The notes: a model not told the origin generated them from the sequence alone. DNA of 64,000 nt from Bacteroidetes bacterium MedPE-SWsnd-G2 (GCA_001874335.1 MPDE01000007.1:104397-168396); one strand, 5' to 3'; positions 8,417 through 17,860 are shown, counted from the stretch's first letter. Numbers and translations are program-made.

Positions 8417-10909
8417 TTAAAAATAGAAGCCTAAAGAACCTGTAACTCCAAAACCTCTGGCACCTGGAGCATCAAGGTAATTTCCTCTCCAATGACAATC
8501 TATTCTAATTAGTTTTAAGATATTGCCAATACCAAAACCAAACTCGTAGTAAGGCTCATCTGTGGGTGCTTGATAAATTAATCCAGAAGCGTTTAAATCT
8601 CTGTTTTCTTGAGAAACTTCACCCCAAGCCGCTCTCACACCTATTATTTCTCTTAAATTTAATTTTCTAAGCAATGGTATCCTCGCAAACAATAAGCCGT
8701 TAAAATTGTGCTCTAAATGAGTAGACACATAGGTGTCAGTCACAAATTCATAATAATCTAACTGCTGAAAGGTATTAAACACTGTAAAAAAGGATTGATT
8801 ACCAGAAATAATACTTAACAGGCCTAGTGGCACTTCTCCAAAGGTTTTCCCCGCTTCTACACTAACTTTTAATTTTCCAATACCTCCAACACGCCATGGT
8901 TGCGTATATGATAATTGCAATTTGGTATAATCAAAATCACTATTAAAAACGTTATCACTACCTACACTTACTTGTGCAAATATTGATGCAAAATCATTTT
9001 CTATTTTATGACGTTCAACACCATATCCTGAAACATTTCTACCTGGGAAATAAAACACCGCTAAATTTGACTCAAATTGTTGCACTTGAGACGAAATTCC
9101 GTTTGTTGCTTCGGGATCAAAATAATCTAAACTAAAAGTATCTGAAGCAGATTCTAAAGTCCTATAGCTGACACCTAAATTAAATTCTAAGTTTCTAACC
9201 GGTTCTATCCCAACTCCAAATACTCCTAACTCTATATTAGTAAGTTTATCATTGGGACTTGTACCAATAAGAGTATTTGACGCCAAGCTGCGCCCTAAAG
9301 CATCTTGAGAAGAGGTTAAACTGGCCCCAATTTGTTCAATATCTTTTCGATAGCCTCCATTAAGAATAATACGTTTATCCTTATATACCAACCATTTTCC
9401 AGCAATACCATATTTTACACCCTGATCTTTAAAGCCGTAAGCTCCAAAACCTTCAAGACGCCATAAGTCGTTTCTGGTAAAATAGGTACGGCCACCTAAA
9501 CGCACACGCAAACCTTCAACCTCATTAAAACCAAAGACTGAAAAGACCGGTCCGAAATCAAAATTGAGTGCATCTATTTCAACATAATTAGACGCTAAAA
9601 TATTTCCTATGTTATAGAGTTGTTTAAATTTCTTAACCGTTTTAAGGGTATCCAACATTTTATAAATCCCTTCCTCATCTTCATTTAATCCTTCCTGACG
9701 ATTGGTTTCCCAAAACTCATCAGATCTATCATAAGCATCAGGATTATACTCGTTAATTTTCTTGATGTAGAATTTCTTTTCCTTCGGGTCATCAAACACG
9801 TAGTTATTATAAAGCGTGGTTCTTTTTCCATAAACCCCTTTAGACTCTTCCTTTTTATTAAAGGTAAAATCAGACATAAAATAATCTCGCTTTAATAAAA
9901 ACACCGAATCGTTTAATACTTCAAATTCTTGTTCGATGTAAAGTTCCTTCACCCAGTTAATATTGGCCGATTTGGAAGCTTGAAGATTAATTTCTTTTAT
10001 GGCGTAAGTGGTATCATTGACCCAGAAATCACCCTTAAAAGTCATTTCGTTTTTTCGTCGCGGGTAATAAATAATATTGTAACACCATTTATTATCAACA
10101 AATGCACTATCAGAAAGCACATAATTATAAACGTTTACACCTGTTTCTGATAAAGGACTTACAAAACTCTGTTCTAAAATTCTTAAGTGATTATCGTAAA
10201 CATCATATTCATCATACAAATCATCAATAAAATCAATTAAAACTTGGTTGTCACTAAAGCCCGAGTTCTTGTTACCTAATAAGCTGGTTTTTTCTTGATT
10301 GGTAACATTGTTACCGTAAACCTTGCTAATAGCTTCATTAATAAATATTGGCAAATAGGTTTTTCCTGTAACATGCGACGTATCTACTTTATCAAACACA
10401 AACTCCATCCCTTTAAACACCTTACTATTTATAAGAGCACTATCAATTGTGTTAAGATCGAATTCTATTTTTTCGTATTTATCGTATTCGTAGTATCTGA
10501 ATGCGTTTACGCCGTTACGCCTTTTATTTTCCCATACCTTTTTAAGAATATCAACGGCAGGGTTATTTTTTTTAGGCTGCTTACCACCTACAATTAATAT
10601 TTCATCTAACTCGGCTGCAGATTCTTTTAAAATTAATTTGACATCATAATTAATTCTATTTTCTAGTGGCACTTCTAACACCTCATATCCCATAAAAGAA
10701 ATAACCAAAGTATCATAAGTATCTTCAGACTCTATATAAAATCTACCATTCTCATCGGTAATAGTACCAATGGTTGTGCCTTTAAATATGACGTTTGCAA
10801 AAGCTACCGAATTATTAAATTCATCGAAGACTTCTCCACTTACTTTTGTTTGAGAAAAAGTAGAAGAAAATCCAAAAATGAGTAGTATGGCAAGTAGATT
10901 GAATTTCAT
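8417..10909 (-). CDS. DUF5686 family outer membrane protein with carboxypeptidase-regulatory-like domain
   Basis: Large envelope protein of 830 aa with a signal peptide (about 1-19, ending TFSQ). An N-terminal carboxypeptidase-regulatory-like Ig-type domain (about 21-110) contains GTITDENGRFYIE and ISFMGYE, as in TonB-dependent receptors of this phylum. The rest matches the Bacteroidota DUF5686 family. Its C-terminal half is made of alternating amphipathic strands that look like a beta-barrel, ending in an aromatic residue (LGFYF). No enzymatic motif is seen. It lies just after pdhB on the same strand, and the pdhB terminator reaches to within 3 bp of its ATG. Its role is unknown; a barrel in the outer membrane is an inference. 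Confidence 0.85.
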   Translation of the reverse strand: MKFNLLAILLIFGFSSTFSQTKVSGEVFDEFNNSVAFANVIFKGTTIGTITDENGRFYIESEDTYDTLVISFMGYEVLEVPLENRINYDVKLILKESAAELDEILIVGGKQPKKNNPAVDILKKVWENKRRNGVNAFRYYEYDKYEKIEFDLNTIDSALINSKVFKGMEFVFDKVDTSHVTGKTYLPIFINEAISKVYGNNVTNQEKTSLLGNKNSGFSDNQVLIDFIDDLYDEYDVYDNHLRILEQSFVSPLSETGVNVYNYVLSDSAFVDNKWCYNIIYYPRRKNEMTFKGDFWVNDTTYAIKEINLQASKSANINWVKELYIEQEFEVLNDSVFLLKRDYFMSDFTFNKKEESKGVYGKRTTLYNNYVFDDPKEKKFYIKKINEYNPDAYDRSDEFWETNRQEGLNEDEEGIYKMLDTLKTVKKFKQLYNIGNILASNYVEIDALNFDFGPVFSVFGFNEVEGLRVRLGGRTYFTRNDLWRLEGFGAYGFKDQGVKYGIAGKWLVYKDKRIILNGGYRKDIEQIGASLTSSQDALGRSLASNTLIGTSPNDKLTNIELGVFGVGIEPVRNLEFNLGVSYRTLESASDTFSLDYFDPEATNGISSQVQQFESNLAVFYFPGRNVSGYGVERHKIENDFASIFAQVSVGSDNVFNSDFDYTKLQLSYTQPWRVGGIGKLKVSVEAGKTFGEVPLGLLSIISGNQSFFTVFNTFQQLDYYEFVTDTYVSTHLEHNFNGLLFARIPLLRKLNLREIIGVRAAWGEVSQENRDLNASGLIYQAPTDEPYYEFGFGIGNILKLIRIDCHWRGNYLDAPGARGFGVTGSLGFYF

Positions 10910-10912
10910 AGT

Positions 10913-10949
10913 AAAAAAAACTTCATCAACAATTGTGCTAATGAAGTTT
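10913..10949 (-). terminator. Terminator of pdhB overlapping the translation start region of the next gene
   Basis: Minus strand AAACTTCAT (10949-10941) pairs with ATGAAGTTT (10926-10918) across a 14-nt loop holding ACAATTGT, followed by more T residues. The T run ends 3 bp before the ATG at 10909, so it occupies the place of the ribosome binding site of the DUF5686 gene. Confidence 0.7.
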
Positions 10950-10971
10950 CAATAACGTAAAATAAATTAAT

Positions 10972-11949
10972 TTATTTATACATAACTTTTTTTACAGCCT
11001 TGATAACATCATTACTATTTGGCAACCATTCTTCCAATAAAACTGGAGAATATGGCGCTGGAGTATCAGCTGTGTTAATTTTTTCTATTGGAGCATCTAA
11101 GTAATCAAAAGCCTTAGATTGTACATGGAATCCTAATTCTGTAGAAACATTACCAAATGGCCATGCTTCTTCTAAAATTACCATTCTATTAGTTTTCTTA
11201 ACCGAAGCTAAAACAGTATCATAATCTAAAGGTCTTACCGTTCTTAAATCGATAATTTCACAAGAAATACCTTCTTTAGCTAATTCGTCTGCCGCTTTGT
11301 AAGCTTCTTTTATAATTTTCCCAAAAGACACAATAGTAACATCTGTACCTTCTCTTTTGATATCTGCTATACCTAAAGGAATTGTGTATTCTCCTTCTGG
11401 CACTTCTCCTTTATCACCATACATTTGTTCACTTTCCATAAAGATAACAGGATCGTTATCTCTTATTGAAGCTTTTAATAAACCTTTTGCATCATAAGGA
11501 TTTGAAGGCACAACAACTTTTAACCCTGGCGTATTAGCAAACCAGTTTTCAAAAGCCTGTGAGTGAGTTGCTCCTAATTGACCTGCAGAAGCTGTTGGTC
11601 CTCTAAACACTATTGGACAATTAAATTGTCCACCAGACATTTGTCTAATTTTAGCTGCATTATTTATGATTTGATCAATTCCTACAAGAGAGAAGTTAAA
11701 AGTCATAAACTCAACAATTGGTCTATTTCCCGTCATTGTAGACCCAATTGCTATACCTGCAAACCCAAGCTCAGCAATAGGCGTATCTAATACACGTTTA
11801 GGACCAAATTCATCTAACATCCCTTTTGATGCTTTATAGGCACCATTATATTCGGCCACTTCTTCACCTAATAAATATACGCTTTCATCCCTGCGCATTT
11901 CTTCACTCATGGCCTCACATACGGCTTCTCTAAACTGAATTGTTCTCAT
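10972..11949 (-). CDS. pdhB: Pyruvate dehydrogenase E1 component, beta subunit
   Basis: Beta subunit of the thiamine-diphosphate E1 decarboxylase in the pyruvate dehydrogenase complex, about 325 aa. Family segments include the N-terminal REAVCEAMSEEM, the glutamate-bearing LLGEEVAEYNGAYK, DTPIAELGFAGIAIG, and the C-terminal transketolase domain with EEAWPFGNVSTE. ATG 11949 is chosen over an upstream in-frame ATG at 11976 because homologues start at MRTIQFREA and a -7-like TATTTTTG lies upstream of it. The E1 alpha and E2 genes are not next to it, so E1 is split across the genome here. It ends at a terminator. Confidence 0.95.
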   Translation of the reverse strand: MRTIQFREAVCEAMSEEMRRDESVYLLGEEVAEYNGAYKASKGMLDEFGPKRVLDTPIAELGFAGIAIGSTMTGNRPIVEFMTFNFSLVGIDQIINNAAKIRQMSGGQFNCPIVFRGPTASAGQLGATHSQAFENWFANTPGLKVVVPSNPYDAKGLLKASIRDNDPVIFMESEQMYGDKGEVPEGEYTIPLGIADIKREGTDVTIVSFGKIIKEAYKAADELAKEGISCEIIDLRTVRPLDYDTVLASVKKTNRMVILEEAWPFGNVSTELGFHVQSKAFDYLDAPIEKINTADTPAPYSPVLLEEWLPNSNDVIKAVKKVMYK

Positions 11950-12300
11950 TAATTTTGTTTTAAAAAGGAAGTGCAAAAATAATAATTAATTGTCAAAAAA
12001 GAATATCAAATTCCTCTTAAAAAGTGGATTTACTATTAATTACGTTCATTTCTAAAAAATTATTGAATAATAACCTAAACGCCTTCATACTTTTTATTAT
12101 TAAGTCATTTTGCGAAAACCATAAACATCCATGCGGTTAACCATTAAAAAAATCAGAATATGACAACAAAACACAGCTCTAATCGGCAATATGGAAATAA
12201 AATCAAAAATTTATTATGCGTGCATAACAAAAAAGCGAAATAAAATATTTAACTTCGCAATCTTGAAAAGAAAATAGTCTTAAATAAAAACTCATAAGTT
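11950..12300. promoter_or_regulatory. Divergent promoter region between pdhB and etfB
   Basis: This 351-bp stretch has no gene that I can support. Visible elements are: a -7-like TATTTTTG for pdhB on the minus strand near 11975-11982; the 8-bp palindrome GGTTAACC at 12135-12142; an inverted repeat TTATGC-GT-GCATAA at 12214-12227; and TAACTTCG at 12250-12257, one base from TAnnTTTG, as the likely -7 box of etfBA. The last inverted repeat ends about 22 bp upstream of that -7 box and so overlaps the expected -33 position. No structured RNA was recognised. Confidence 0.45.
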
Positions 12301-13047
12301 ATGAAAATATTAGTATGTATTAGTCACGTTCCTGATACGACTTCAAAAATTAATTTTGCTGAAGGCGACACCAAATTTGACACTACAGGCGTACAATACG
12401 TTATTAATCCTAATGACGAATTTGGACTTACACGTGCCATGTGGTTTAAAGAAAAACAAGGTGCTTCTGTAACTGTTGTTAACGTTGGTGGTCCTGAAAC
12501 AGAACCAACATTGAGAAAAGCTTTAGCCATTGGTGCTGATTCTGCAATTAGAGTAAACGCTGCTGCAGAAGACGGATTTGCTGTAGCACAAGAATTAGCA
12601 AAAGTAGCACAAGATGGTGCTTACGATTTGGTAATTGCTGGTAGGGAATCTATTGACTACAATGGAGGTATGGTACCCGGAATGATTGCTGGATTAACCG
12701 GAGCTAATTTTATCAATAATTGCATTGGCTTAGACATAGACGGTACTAGCGTAACGGCTATTAGAGAAATTGATGGTGGTAAAGAAACTTCTACTACAAG
12801 TTTACCATTAGTAATTGGTGGTCAAAAAGGAATTGTTGAAGAAAGTGATTTACGTATTCCAAACATGAGAGGAATCATGATGGCTCGTAAAAAACCTTTA
12901 ACACTTGTAGAACCTGCTGCAAATGCTGCTAAAACAGCTTCTACTAAGTTTGAAAAACCAGCTGCTAAAGGCGCTGTAAAACTTGTAGATGCAGGTAACA
13001 TAGACGAATTAGTTAATTTATTACATAACGAAGCAAAGGTTATTTAA
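12301..13047 (+). CDS. etfB: Electron transfer flavoprotein, beta subunit
   Basis: Small subunit of the AMP- and FAD-binding electron carrier that takes electrons from acyl-CoA dehydrogenases to the quinone pool; 248 aa. The family opening (MKILVCISHVPDT) and the conserved VINPNDEFGLTRA, SIDYNGGMVPGMIAGL and RIPNMRGIMMARKKPL segments are all present. It is 22 bp upstream of the alpha subunit, in the usual order. The pair implies fatty acid or branched-chain amino acid oxidation. Confidence 0.96.
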   Translation: MKILVCISHVPDTTSKINFAEGDTKFDTTGVQYVINPNDEFGLTRAMWFKEKQGASVTVVNVGGPETEPTLRKALAIGADSAIRVNAAAEDGFAVAQELAKVAQDGAYDLVIAGRESIDYNGGMVPGMIAGLTGANFINNCIGLDIDGTSVTAIREIDGGKETSTTSLPLVIGGQKGIVEESDLRIPNMRGIMMARKKPLTLVEPAANAAKTASTKFEKPAAKGAVKLVDAGNIDELVNLLHNEAKVI

Positions 13048-13069
13048 TACCTTTTTAATACAGAATCAA

Positions 13070-14032
13070 ATGTCAGTTTTAGTATATACAGAATCCGATA
13101 ACGGATCATTCAAAAAAATAGCATTCGAAGTAGCTTCGTATGCAAAAGCTGTAGCCAACCAATTAGGAACAACTGTAACGGCTGTCACAGTGAACACTAC
13201 AGACGCGGCTTCATTAGGAAAATATGGCGTAGACAAAGTGTTACAAGTATCTAACGATAGCCTAAACAACTTTAACGCGAAATCATACGCAAACGTCATT
13301 GCCGAAGCAGCTAAACAAGAAAACGCACAAGTTATTATAGTAAGCTCAAGTGCAGACAGTAAATATTTATCTCCATTATTAGCTGTAAACTTAGATGCTG
13401 GATTCGCTTCAAATGTAGTTGAAGTACCAGTTTCAACAGCTCCATTTACGGTAAAACGAACAGCATTCACAAACAAAGCTTTTAATTTAACTTCGTTTTC
13501 AAGTGATATAAAAGTAATTGGACTGTCAAATAATGCATTTGGATTAGTAGAATCAGAAGGTGCTGCAACAGCAGAAGCTTTTGCTCCTGCACTTCCAGAA
13601 TCTAATGTAACAATAACTTCAGTTGATAAGGCAACAGACAAAGTAAGCATCGCAGATGCCGAAGTAGTTGTATCTGGTGGTAGAGGATTAAAAGGTCCTG
13701 AAAACTGGGGAATGGTTGAAGAACTTGCAGAAGTTTTAGGTGCAGCAACAGCTTGCTCTAAACCAGTTTCAGATTTAGGATGGAGACCTCATTCTGAACA
13801 CGTTGGTCAAACTGGAAAACCAGTGGCTTCAAATTTATATATCGCTATTGGTATCTCTGGTGCAATTCAACATTTAGCTGGTATTAACGCCTCTAAAGTA
13901 AAGGTTGTTATCAACACAGATCCAGAGGCGCCTTTCTTTAAAGCTGCAGACTACGGAGTGGTGGGTGATGCCTTTGAAGTTGTACCTCAACTGATCGAAA
14001 AATTAAAGGAATTTAAAGCGCAAAACGCATAA
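13070..14032 (+). CDS. etfA: Electron transfer flavoprotein, alpha subunit
   Basis: FAD-binding subunit of ETF, 320 aa. The C-terminal FAD domain (about 195-315) shows SGGRGLKGPENW, the DLGWRPHSEHVGQTGK stretch, IGISGAIQH and VVINTDPEAPFFKAADYG, all diagnostic. The N-terminal domain is more divergent, as usual. It is cotranscribed with etfB and followed by an intrinsic terminator. A long open frame on the opposite strand (13066-13650) has no start signal or family and is a shadow. Confidence 0.96.
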   Translation: MSVLVYTESDNGSFKKIAFEVASYAKAVANQLGTTVTAVTVNTTDAASLGKYGVDKVLQVSNDSLNNFNAKSYANVIAEAAKQENAQVIIVSSSADSKYLSPLLAVNLDAGFASNVVEVPVSTAPFTVKRTAFTNKAFNLTSFSSDIKVIGLSNNAFGLVESEGAATAEAFAPALPESNVTITSVDKATDKVSIADAEVVVSGGRGLKGPENWGMVEELAEVLGAATACSKPVSDLGWRPHSEHVGQTGKPVASNLYIAIGISGAIQHLAGINASKVKVVINTDPEAPFFKAADYGVVGDAFEVVPQLIEKLKEFKAQNA

Positions 14033-14060
14033 ATTTTATACCTTGTAGCATCAAAAAGGG

Positions 14061-14100
14061 CTGTTTAATTTTGGTTAAGTCCTAAATTAAACAGTCTTTT
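14061..14100 (+). terminator. Terminator after etfA
   Basis: CTGTTTAATTT (14061-14071) pairs perfectly with AAATTAAACAG (14084-14094), followed by TCTTTT. The stem is AT-rich and the T run short, so it may leak into the next gene, whose ATG is 17 bp away. Confidence 0.65.
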
Positions 14101-14116
14101 GTGTTTCCAAAAATAT

Positions 14117-14725
14117 ATGAGTTTAGTTCGCTTAAACATAAAAGGTATTTCTTATAGCCAAACACAAAACGGTGCTTACGCACTGATTTTAAACGAAGTG
14201 GAAGGCGACAGGAAACTCCCTATCGTTATTGGAGCCTTCGAAGCCCAGTCCATTGCTATAGCTTTGGAAAAAGAAATACGCCCACCAAGACCCCTCACTC
14301 ACGACTTATTTAAAAATTTTGCAGATCGATTTGATATTGTTGTCAAACAAGTCATTATACATAAACTTGTTGATGGCGTTTTTTATTCAAGTTTAATTTG
14401 CGAACGTGATAAAATTGAAGAAATAATTGATGCGCGTACAAGTGATGCCATTGCATTAGCATTGCGATTCCAGGCACCAATATTTACATATAAAAACATA
14501 CTTGACAAAGCTGGTATTTATTTAAAAGTAAATCCGAAAGAAGAATCTAAGGAAGAAGATACAATCCTAATGGATGATTTTGTTGCTGAAGAAATCGAAG
14601 CTACCATACAAGATGATTATAAAAACAAATCACTTAAAGAATTGCACAAACTTTTAGACGAAGCTGTTGCAAACGAAGATTACGAAAAAGCCGCAAATAT
14701 TCGCGACGAAATATCTAAACGCTAA
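14117..14725 (+). CDS. Bifunctional nuclease family protein with UVR domain
   Basis: A 202-aa protein of the BFN/DUF151 family. The N-terminal domain (about 1-135) has the conserved opening LVRLNIKGISYSQTQNGAYAL, the IGAFEAQSIAIALE and RPLTHDLF segments and RTSDAIALALR. A C-terminal UvrB/UvrC-like motif (about 170-202, LHKLLDEAVANEDYEKAANI) is the arrangement usual in Bacteroidota. Members have been reported with DNase/RNase activity in plants and as hypothetical proteins in bacteria, so the enzymatic label is weak. ATG 14117 is used because the upstream extension would run into the etfA terminator. The nucleoside transporter starts 13 bp later, suggesting one operon. Confidence 0.87.
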   Translation: MSLVRLNIKGISYSQTQNGAYALILNEVEGDRKLPIVIGAFEAQSIAIALEKEIRPPRPLTHDLFKNFADRFDIVVKQVIIHKLVDGVFYSSLICERDKIEEIIDARTSDAIALALRFQAPIFTYKNILDKAGIYLKVNPKEESKEEDTILMDDFVAEEIEATIQDDYKNKSLKELHKLLDEAVANEDYEKAANIRDEISKR

Positions 14726-14738
14726 AATTTCTGAGTCC

Positions 14739-16541
14739 ATGAAACATTTGATTATTGCCATCTGCCTTGCTTTTTTTGGAATAAATCTAACTTTTGCTCA
14801 AGCCGATGCAATTCCTGTTTCAATTGACAGTACCACAGTAATAACTCTAAATCCTCAAACCCCTCTTGATGTTCCCGATGTTGACTTTAAAGTAAACAAT
14901 TGGCAACTCTCTAAGCATTTGGTGTATTCAGCCTACCCTGAAACTTTAAGTCATGAGGAGGAATTTGAAGCCGGTAAAGAGTTTCTTAATTTAGAAGACA
15001 ACGGAAATTATAGCGGTGTATTAAATGGCACTTTTATACAAGGCCTTTGGATTCAAAACAACAACTTACTTGGGTTTAAACAAAAAGCGCCACAAACCAT
15101 TGATGTTTCCTATGAAATTATTGAACAGAAAGAAACTGTTTTTAAAATAAAACAAGGCAACGATCTATACGTTTTTGTGACTAAAAACCATAGCGACTTT
15201 TATGCTCAATCTGCTCCTACAGAAACCATAACACCAAGTCAAGGGTTTTCCTTTACAAGTTTTTGGCGAGGCGCATTGGGTATGATATCTCTTTTAATAA
15301 TCGCCTTTTTATTTAGTAGTAATAGACGTGCTATTAATTGGAAAACAGTTGGAATTGGTTTAGCATTTCAACTTGTTATTGCCGTTGGTGTATTAAAGGT
15401 AGATTTTATAAAATCTGGATTTGAAAGTGTTGGACAAGTATTTATCAATATTTTAAATTTCACAAGAGCAGGAAGTGAGTTTCTTTTTGCAGGTATAATG
15501 GATGTCAACACCTACGGGTTTATTTTTGCCTTTCAAGTACTACCAACTATCCTATTCTTTTCGGCACTAACCTCTGTTTTGTTCTATTTAGGTGTGATTC
15601 AAAAAATTGTAAAAGCAATGGCTTGGGCACTATCTAAAACATTAAAAATATCTGGAGCAGAAAGTTTAAGTGTTGCAGGTAATATATTTTTAGGTCAAAC
15701 AGAAGCCCCTTTATTAATTAAAGCTTACTTAGAAAAAATGAGTAAGTCTGAAATTCTACTGGTAATGGTAGGTGGAATGGCAACTGTTGCAGGAGCCGTT
15801 CTTGCTGCTTACATTGGCTTTTTAGGAGGTGAAGACGAAGCCTTACGCTTATTTTATGCTAAACACTTATTAGCTGCTTCGGTTATGGCGGCTCCAGGAG
15901 CTATTGTAATATCAAAAATATTATTTCCTCAAACCGAAGAGGTCAATACAGACGTTCGCGTTTCACAGGATAAAATTGGATCAAACATATTAGACGCGAT
16001 AGCTAACGGTACTACTGAAGGCTTAAAACTTGCTGTAAATGTTGGAGCAATGCTTCTTGTTTTTGTAGCCTTTATAGCCATGGTAAACGGAATTTTGGGA
16101 TGGGTTGGCGATGTGACCTCATTAAACCAATGGGTTATCGAAAATACAGCCTACCAAAGCTTATCGTTAGAAATGATTTTGGGTTACGTATTTGCACCGC
16201 TAATGTGGTTAATTGGTGTAGCTACCGAAGACATGGCACTAATGGGACAGTTATTAGGAATTAAACTAGCCGCAAGTGAGTTTATTGGTTACATACAATT
16301 AGCCGACTTGAAAAATGTTGCAAATGCCACTCACCTAAATTATGAGAAATCTATAATCATGGCGACTTACATGCTGTGTGGGTTTGCAAACTTTGCTTCC
16401 ATTGGGATTCAAATTGGTGGAATTGGTTCTTTAGCTCCTGGCCAAAGAAAAACGCTTTCTGAATTTGGAATGAAGGCCTTAATTGGAGGAACATTAGCAT
16501 CATTAGTATCTGCGACAATTGCAGGTATGATTATTGGATAA
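14739..16541 (+). CDS. NupC-type concentrative nucleoside transporter with N-terminal secreted domain
   Basis: Na+- or H+-coupled nucleoside uptake protein, about 600 aa. The C-terminal 420 residues form the CNT core, with family segments GQTEAPLLIKAYLEKMSKSE, GGMATVAGAVLAAYIGFLG, LMWLIGV and YMLCGFANFASIGIQIGGIG. In front of it there is a signal peptide (about 1-21, ending TFAQ) and roughly 150 soluble residues before the first helix near 174. This extra part is not found in the approximately 400-aa enterobacterial NupC. ATG 14739 is chosen because it opens the signal peptide; the longer frame would overlap the previous gene. Substrates are probably nucleosides for the salvage kinases in this window. 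Confidence 0.9.
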   Translation: MKHLIIAICLAFFGINLTFAQADAIPVSIDSTTVITLNPQTPLDVPDVDFKVNNWQLSKHLVYSAYPETLSHEEEFEAGKEFLNLEDNGNYSGVLNGTFIQGLWIQNNNLLGFKQKAPQTIDVSYEIIEQKETVFKIKQGNDLYVFVTKNHSDFYAQSAPTETITPSQGFSFTSFWRGALGMISLLIIAFLFSSNRRAINWKTVGIGLAFQLVIAVGVLKVDFIKSGFESVGQVFINILNFTRAGSEFLFAGIMDVNTYGFIFAFQVLPTILFFSALTSVLFYLGVIQKIVKAMAWALSKTLKISGAESLSVAGNIFLGQTEAPLLIKAYLEKMSKSEILLVMVGGMATVAGAVLAAYIGFLGGEDEALRLFYAKHLLAASVMAAPGAIVISKILFPQTEEVNTDVRVSQDKIGSNILDAIANGTTEGLKLAVNVGAMLLVFVAFIAMVNGILGWVGDVTSLNQWVIENTAYQSLSLEMILGYVFAPLMWLIGVATEDMALMGQLLGIKLAASEFIGYIQLADLKNVANATHLNYEKSIIMATYMLCGFANFASIGIQIGGIGSLAPGQRKTLSEFGMKALIGGTLASLVSATIAGMIIG

Positions 16542-16567
16542 ACCGTTAATAACTTTTTATATCATTT

Positions 16568-16603
16568 AAAGCTTCAATATTTTCTAATTGAAGCTTTTTT
16601 TTA
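16568..16603 (+). terminator. Intrinsic terminator after the nucleoside transporter
   Basis: AAAGCTTCAAT pairs with ATTGAAGCTTT across an 8-nt loop and is followed by a T run. Confidence 0.9.
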
Positions 16604-16660
16604 CTTTAGCCTTTAGGCAATTATTCGCCAAACTATCAAATTTAATACGCTACACTATTT

Positions 16661-17485
16661 ATGAAACAATACTTAGACCTAGTAAACCATGTTTTAAAAG
16701 AAGGCAATGAAAAGGGAGATAGAACAGGAACAGGCACTAAAAGTGTTTTTGGATATCAAATGAGATTTGATCTTAGTGAAGGTTTTCCAATGCTTACTAC
16801 TAAAAAACTTCATTTAAAATCTATAATACATGAATTACTATGGTTTTTAAAAGGCGATACAAACACCAAGTACCTTAATGAAAATGGTGTTAGAATTTGG
16901 AATGAATGGGCAGATAGTAATGGCGATTTAGGTCCGGTTTACGGTCACCAATGGCGCAATTGGAATAATGATGAAATTGACCAAATAAAAGAGGTTATTG
17001 AAACCTTAAAATCAAACCCTAATAGTAGACGAATGATGGTTTCTGCTTGGAATCCTTCTGTTATGCCAGATACATCAAAATCGTTTGAAGAAAATGTTGC
17101 TAACGGTAAAGCCGCTTTACCTCCTTGTCATGCCTTTTTTCAGTTTTATGTAGCAGATGGTAAGCTGTCGTGTCAACTTTACCAACGTAGTGCAGATATC
17201 TTTTTGGGCGTACCTTTTAATATCGCTTCTTACGCTTTATTTACTTTGATGATGGCGCAAGTTTGTGGTTACCAACCTGGAGACTTTATCCATACTTTTG
17301 GTGATGCACATATTTATAGTAATCATTATGAACAATTAGAGTTACAATTGTCCAGAGACACTAGAGCATTACCTCAAATGAAACTTAACCCAGAGATTAA
17401 AGATATTTTCGAATTTAAGTTTGAAGATTTTACTTTAGAAAATTATGACCCACATCCGCATATTAAAGGTGCGGTTGCAGTATAA
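16661..17485 (+). CDS. thyA: Thymidylate synthase
   Basis: Converts dUMP to dTMP using methylene-tetrahydrofolate; 274 aa, standard for the ThyA class. The catalytic Cys156 sits in [10 protein letters not shown]. Also present are [13 protein letters not shown] at the N-terminus, [11 protein letters not shown] (phosphate-binding arginines), [16 protein letters not shown] and the C-terminal folate-closing AVAV. It makes dihydrofolate, which the DHFR domain 600 bp downstream would reduce again. The gene has its own terminator. Confidence 0.98.
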   Translation: MKQYLDLVNHVLKEGNEKGDRTGTGTKSVFGYQMRFDLSEGFPMLTTKKLHLKSIIHELLWFLKGDTNTKYLNENGVRIWNEWADSNGDLGPVYGHQWRNWNNDEIDQIKEVIETLKSNPNSRRMMVSAWNPSVMPDTSKSFEENVANGKAALPPCHAFFQFYVADGKLSCQLYQRSADIFLGVPFNIASYALFTLMMAQVCGYQPGDFIHTFGDAHIYSNHYEQLELQLSRDTRALPQMKLNPEIKDIFEFKFEDFTLENYDPHPHIKGAVAV

Positions 17486-17486
17486 C

Positions 17487-17522
17487 AAAAAAGGCTTTCA
17501 AATTAATTGAAAGCCTTTTTTG
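17487..17522. terminator. Bidirectional terminator between thyA and the convergent gene
   Basis: GGCTTTCAA (17493-17501) and TTGAAAGCC (17507-17515) form a 9-bp stem around ATTAA, with A and T tracts on the two sides. Confidence 0.9.
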
Positions 17523-17540
17523 TTTGATGGAAAAGCAGAA

Positions 17541-17837
17541 TTATAAATTAAGCACACCGTTTTCGGCTGCTGCAAAATCATTCCATTTATAGCCATCGGC
17601 TTGGTCATCGTTCACGTAGCTACCATCAACAAGGTACCTAAACTCATACGAACTATCTTTTGCTAAATTAACGGTTCCTTTAAAAGATCCATTTTTTAAT
17701 TTTTTAAGCGAAATATCTTCGGCACTCCAGTCATTAAAACTCCCCACCACTGATACTTCCTTTGCTTCTTTAGCTGGTACCGTAAAAGTAACTTTACATA
17801 CCGGCTTACTCTTTAAATACTGTTTTGTAATTGCCAT
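17541..17837 (-). CDS. Small isoamylase-early-set / glycogen-binding-like (CBM48) protein
   Basis: A 98-aa cytoplasmic protein made only of an early-set Ig-like fold: VCKVTFTVPAKEAKEVSVVG, then SFNDWS, then YEFRYLVDGSYVNDDQ. The SFNDW and FRYLVDG motifs are characteristic of the AMPK-beta/CBM48 glycogen-binding family. No enzyme domain is attached. It may bind glycogen or act as a regulatory module; the role in Bacteroidota is not established. It converges with thyA. Confidence 0.85.
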   Translation of the reverse strand: MAITKQYLKSKPVCKVTFTVPAKEAKEVSVVGSFNDWSAEDISLKKLKNGSFKGTVNLAKDSSYEFRYLVDGSYVNDDQADGYKWNDFAAAENGVLNL

Positions 17838-17860
17838 AATAAAAACTAATTTTATGTGTA

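Noticed and set aside
13066..13650. 194-codon open frame antisense to etfA
   Set aside because: It lies entirely within a certain gene, arises from codon composition and has no promoter or family.
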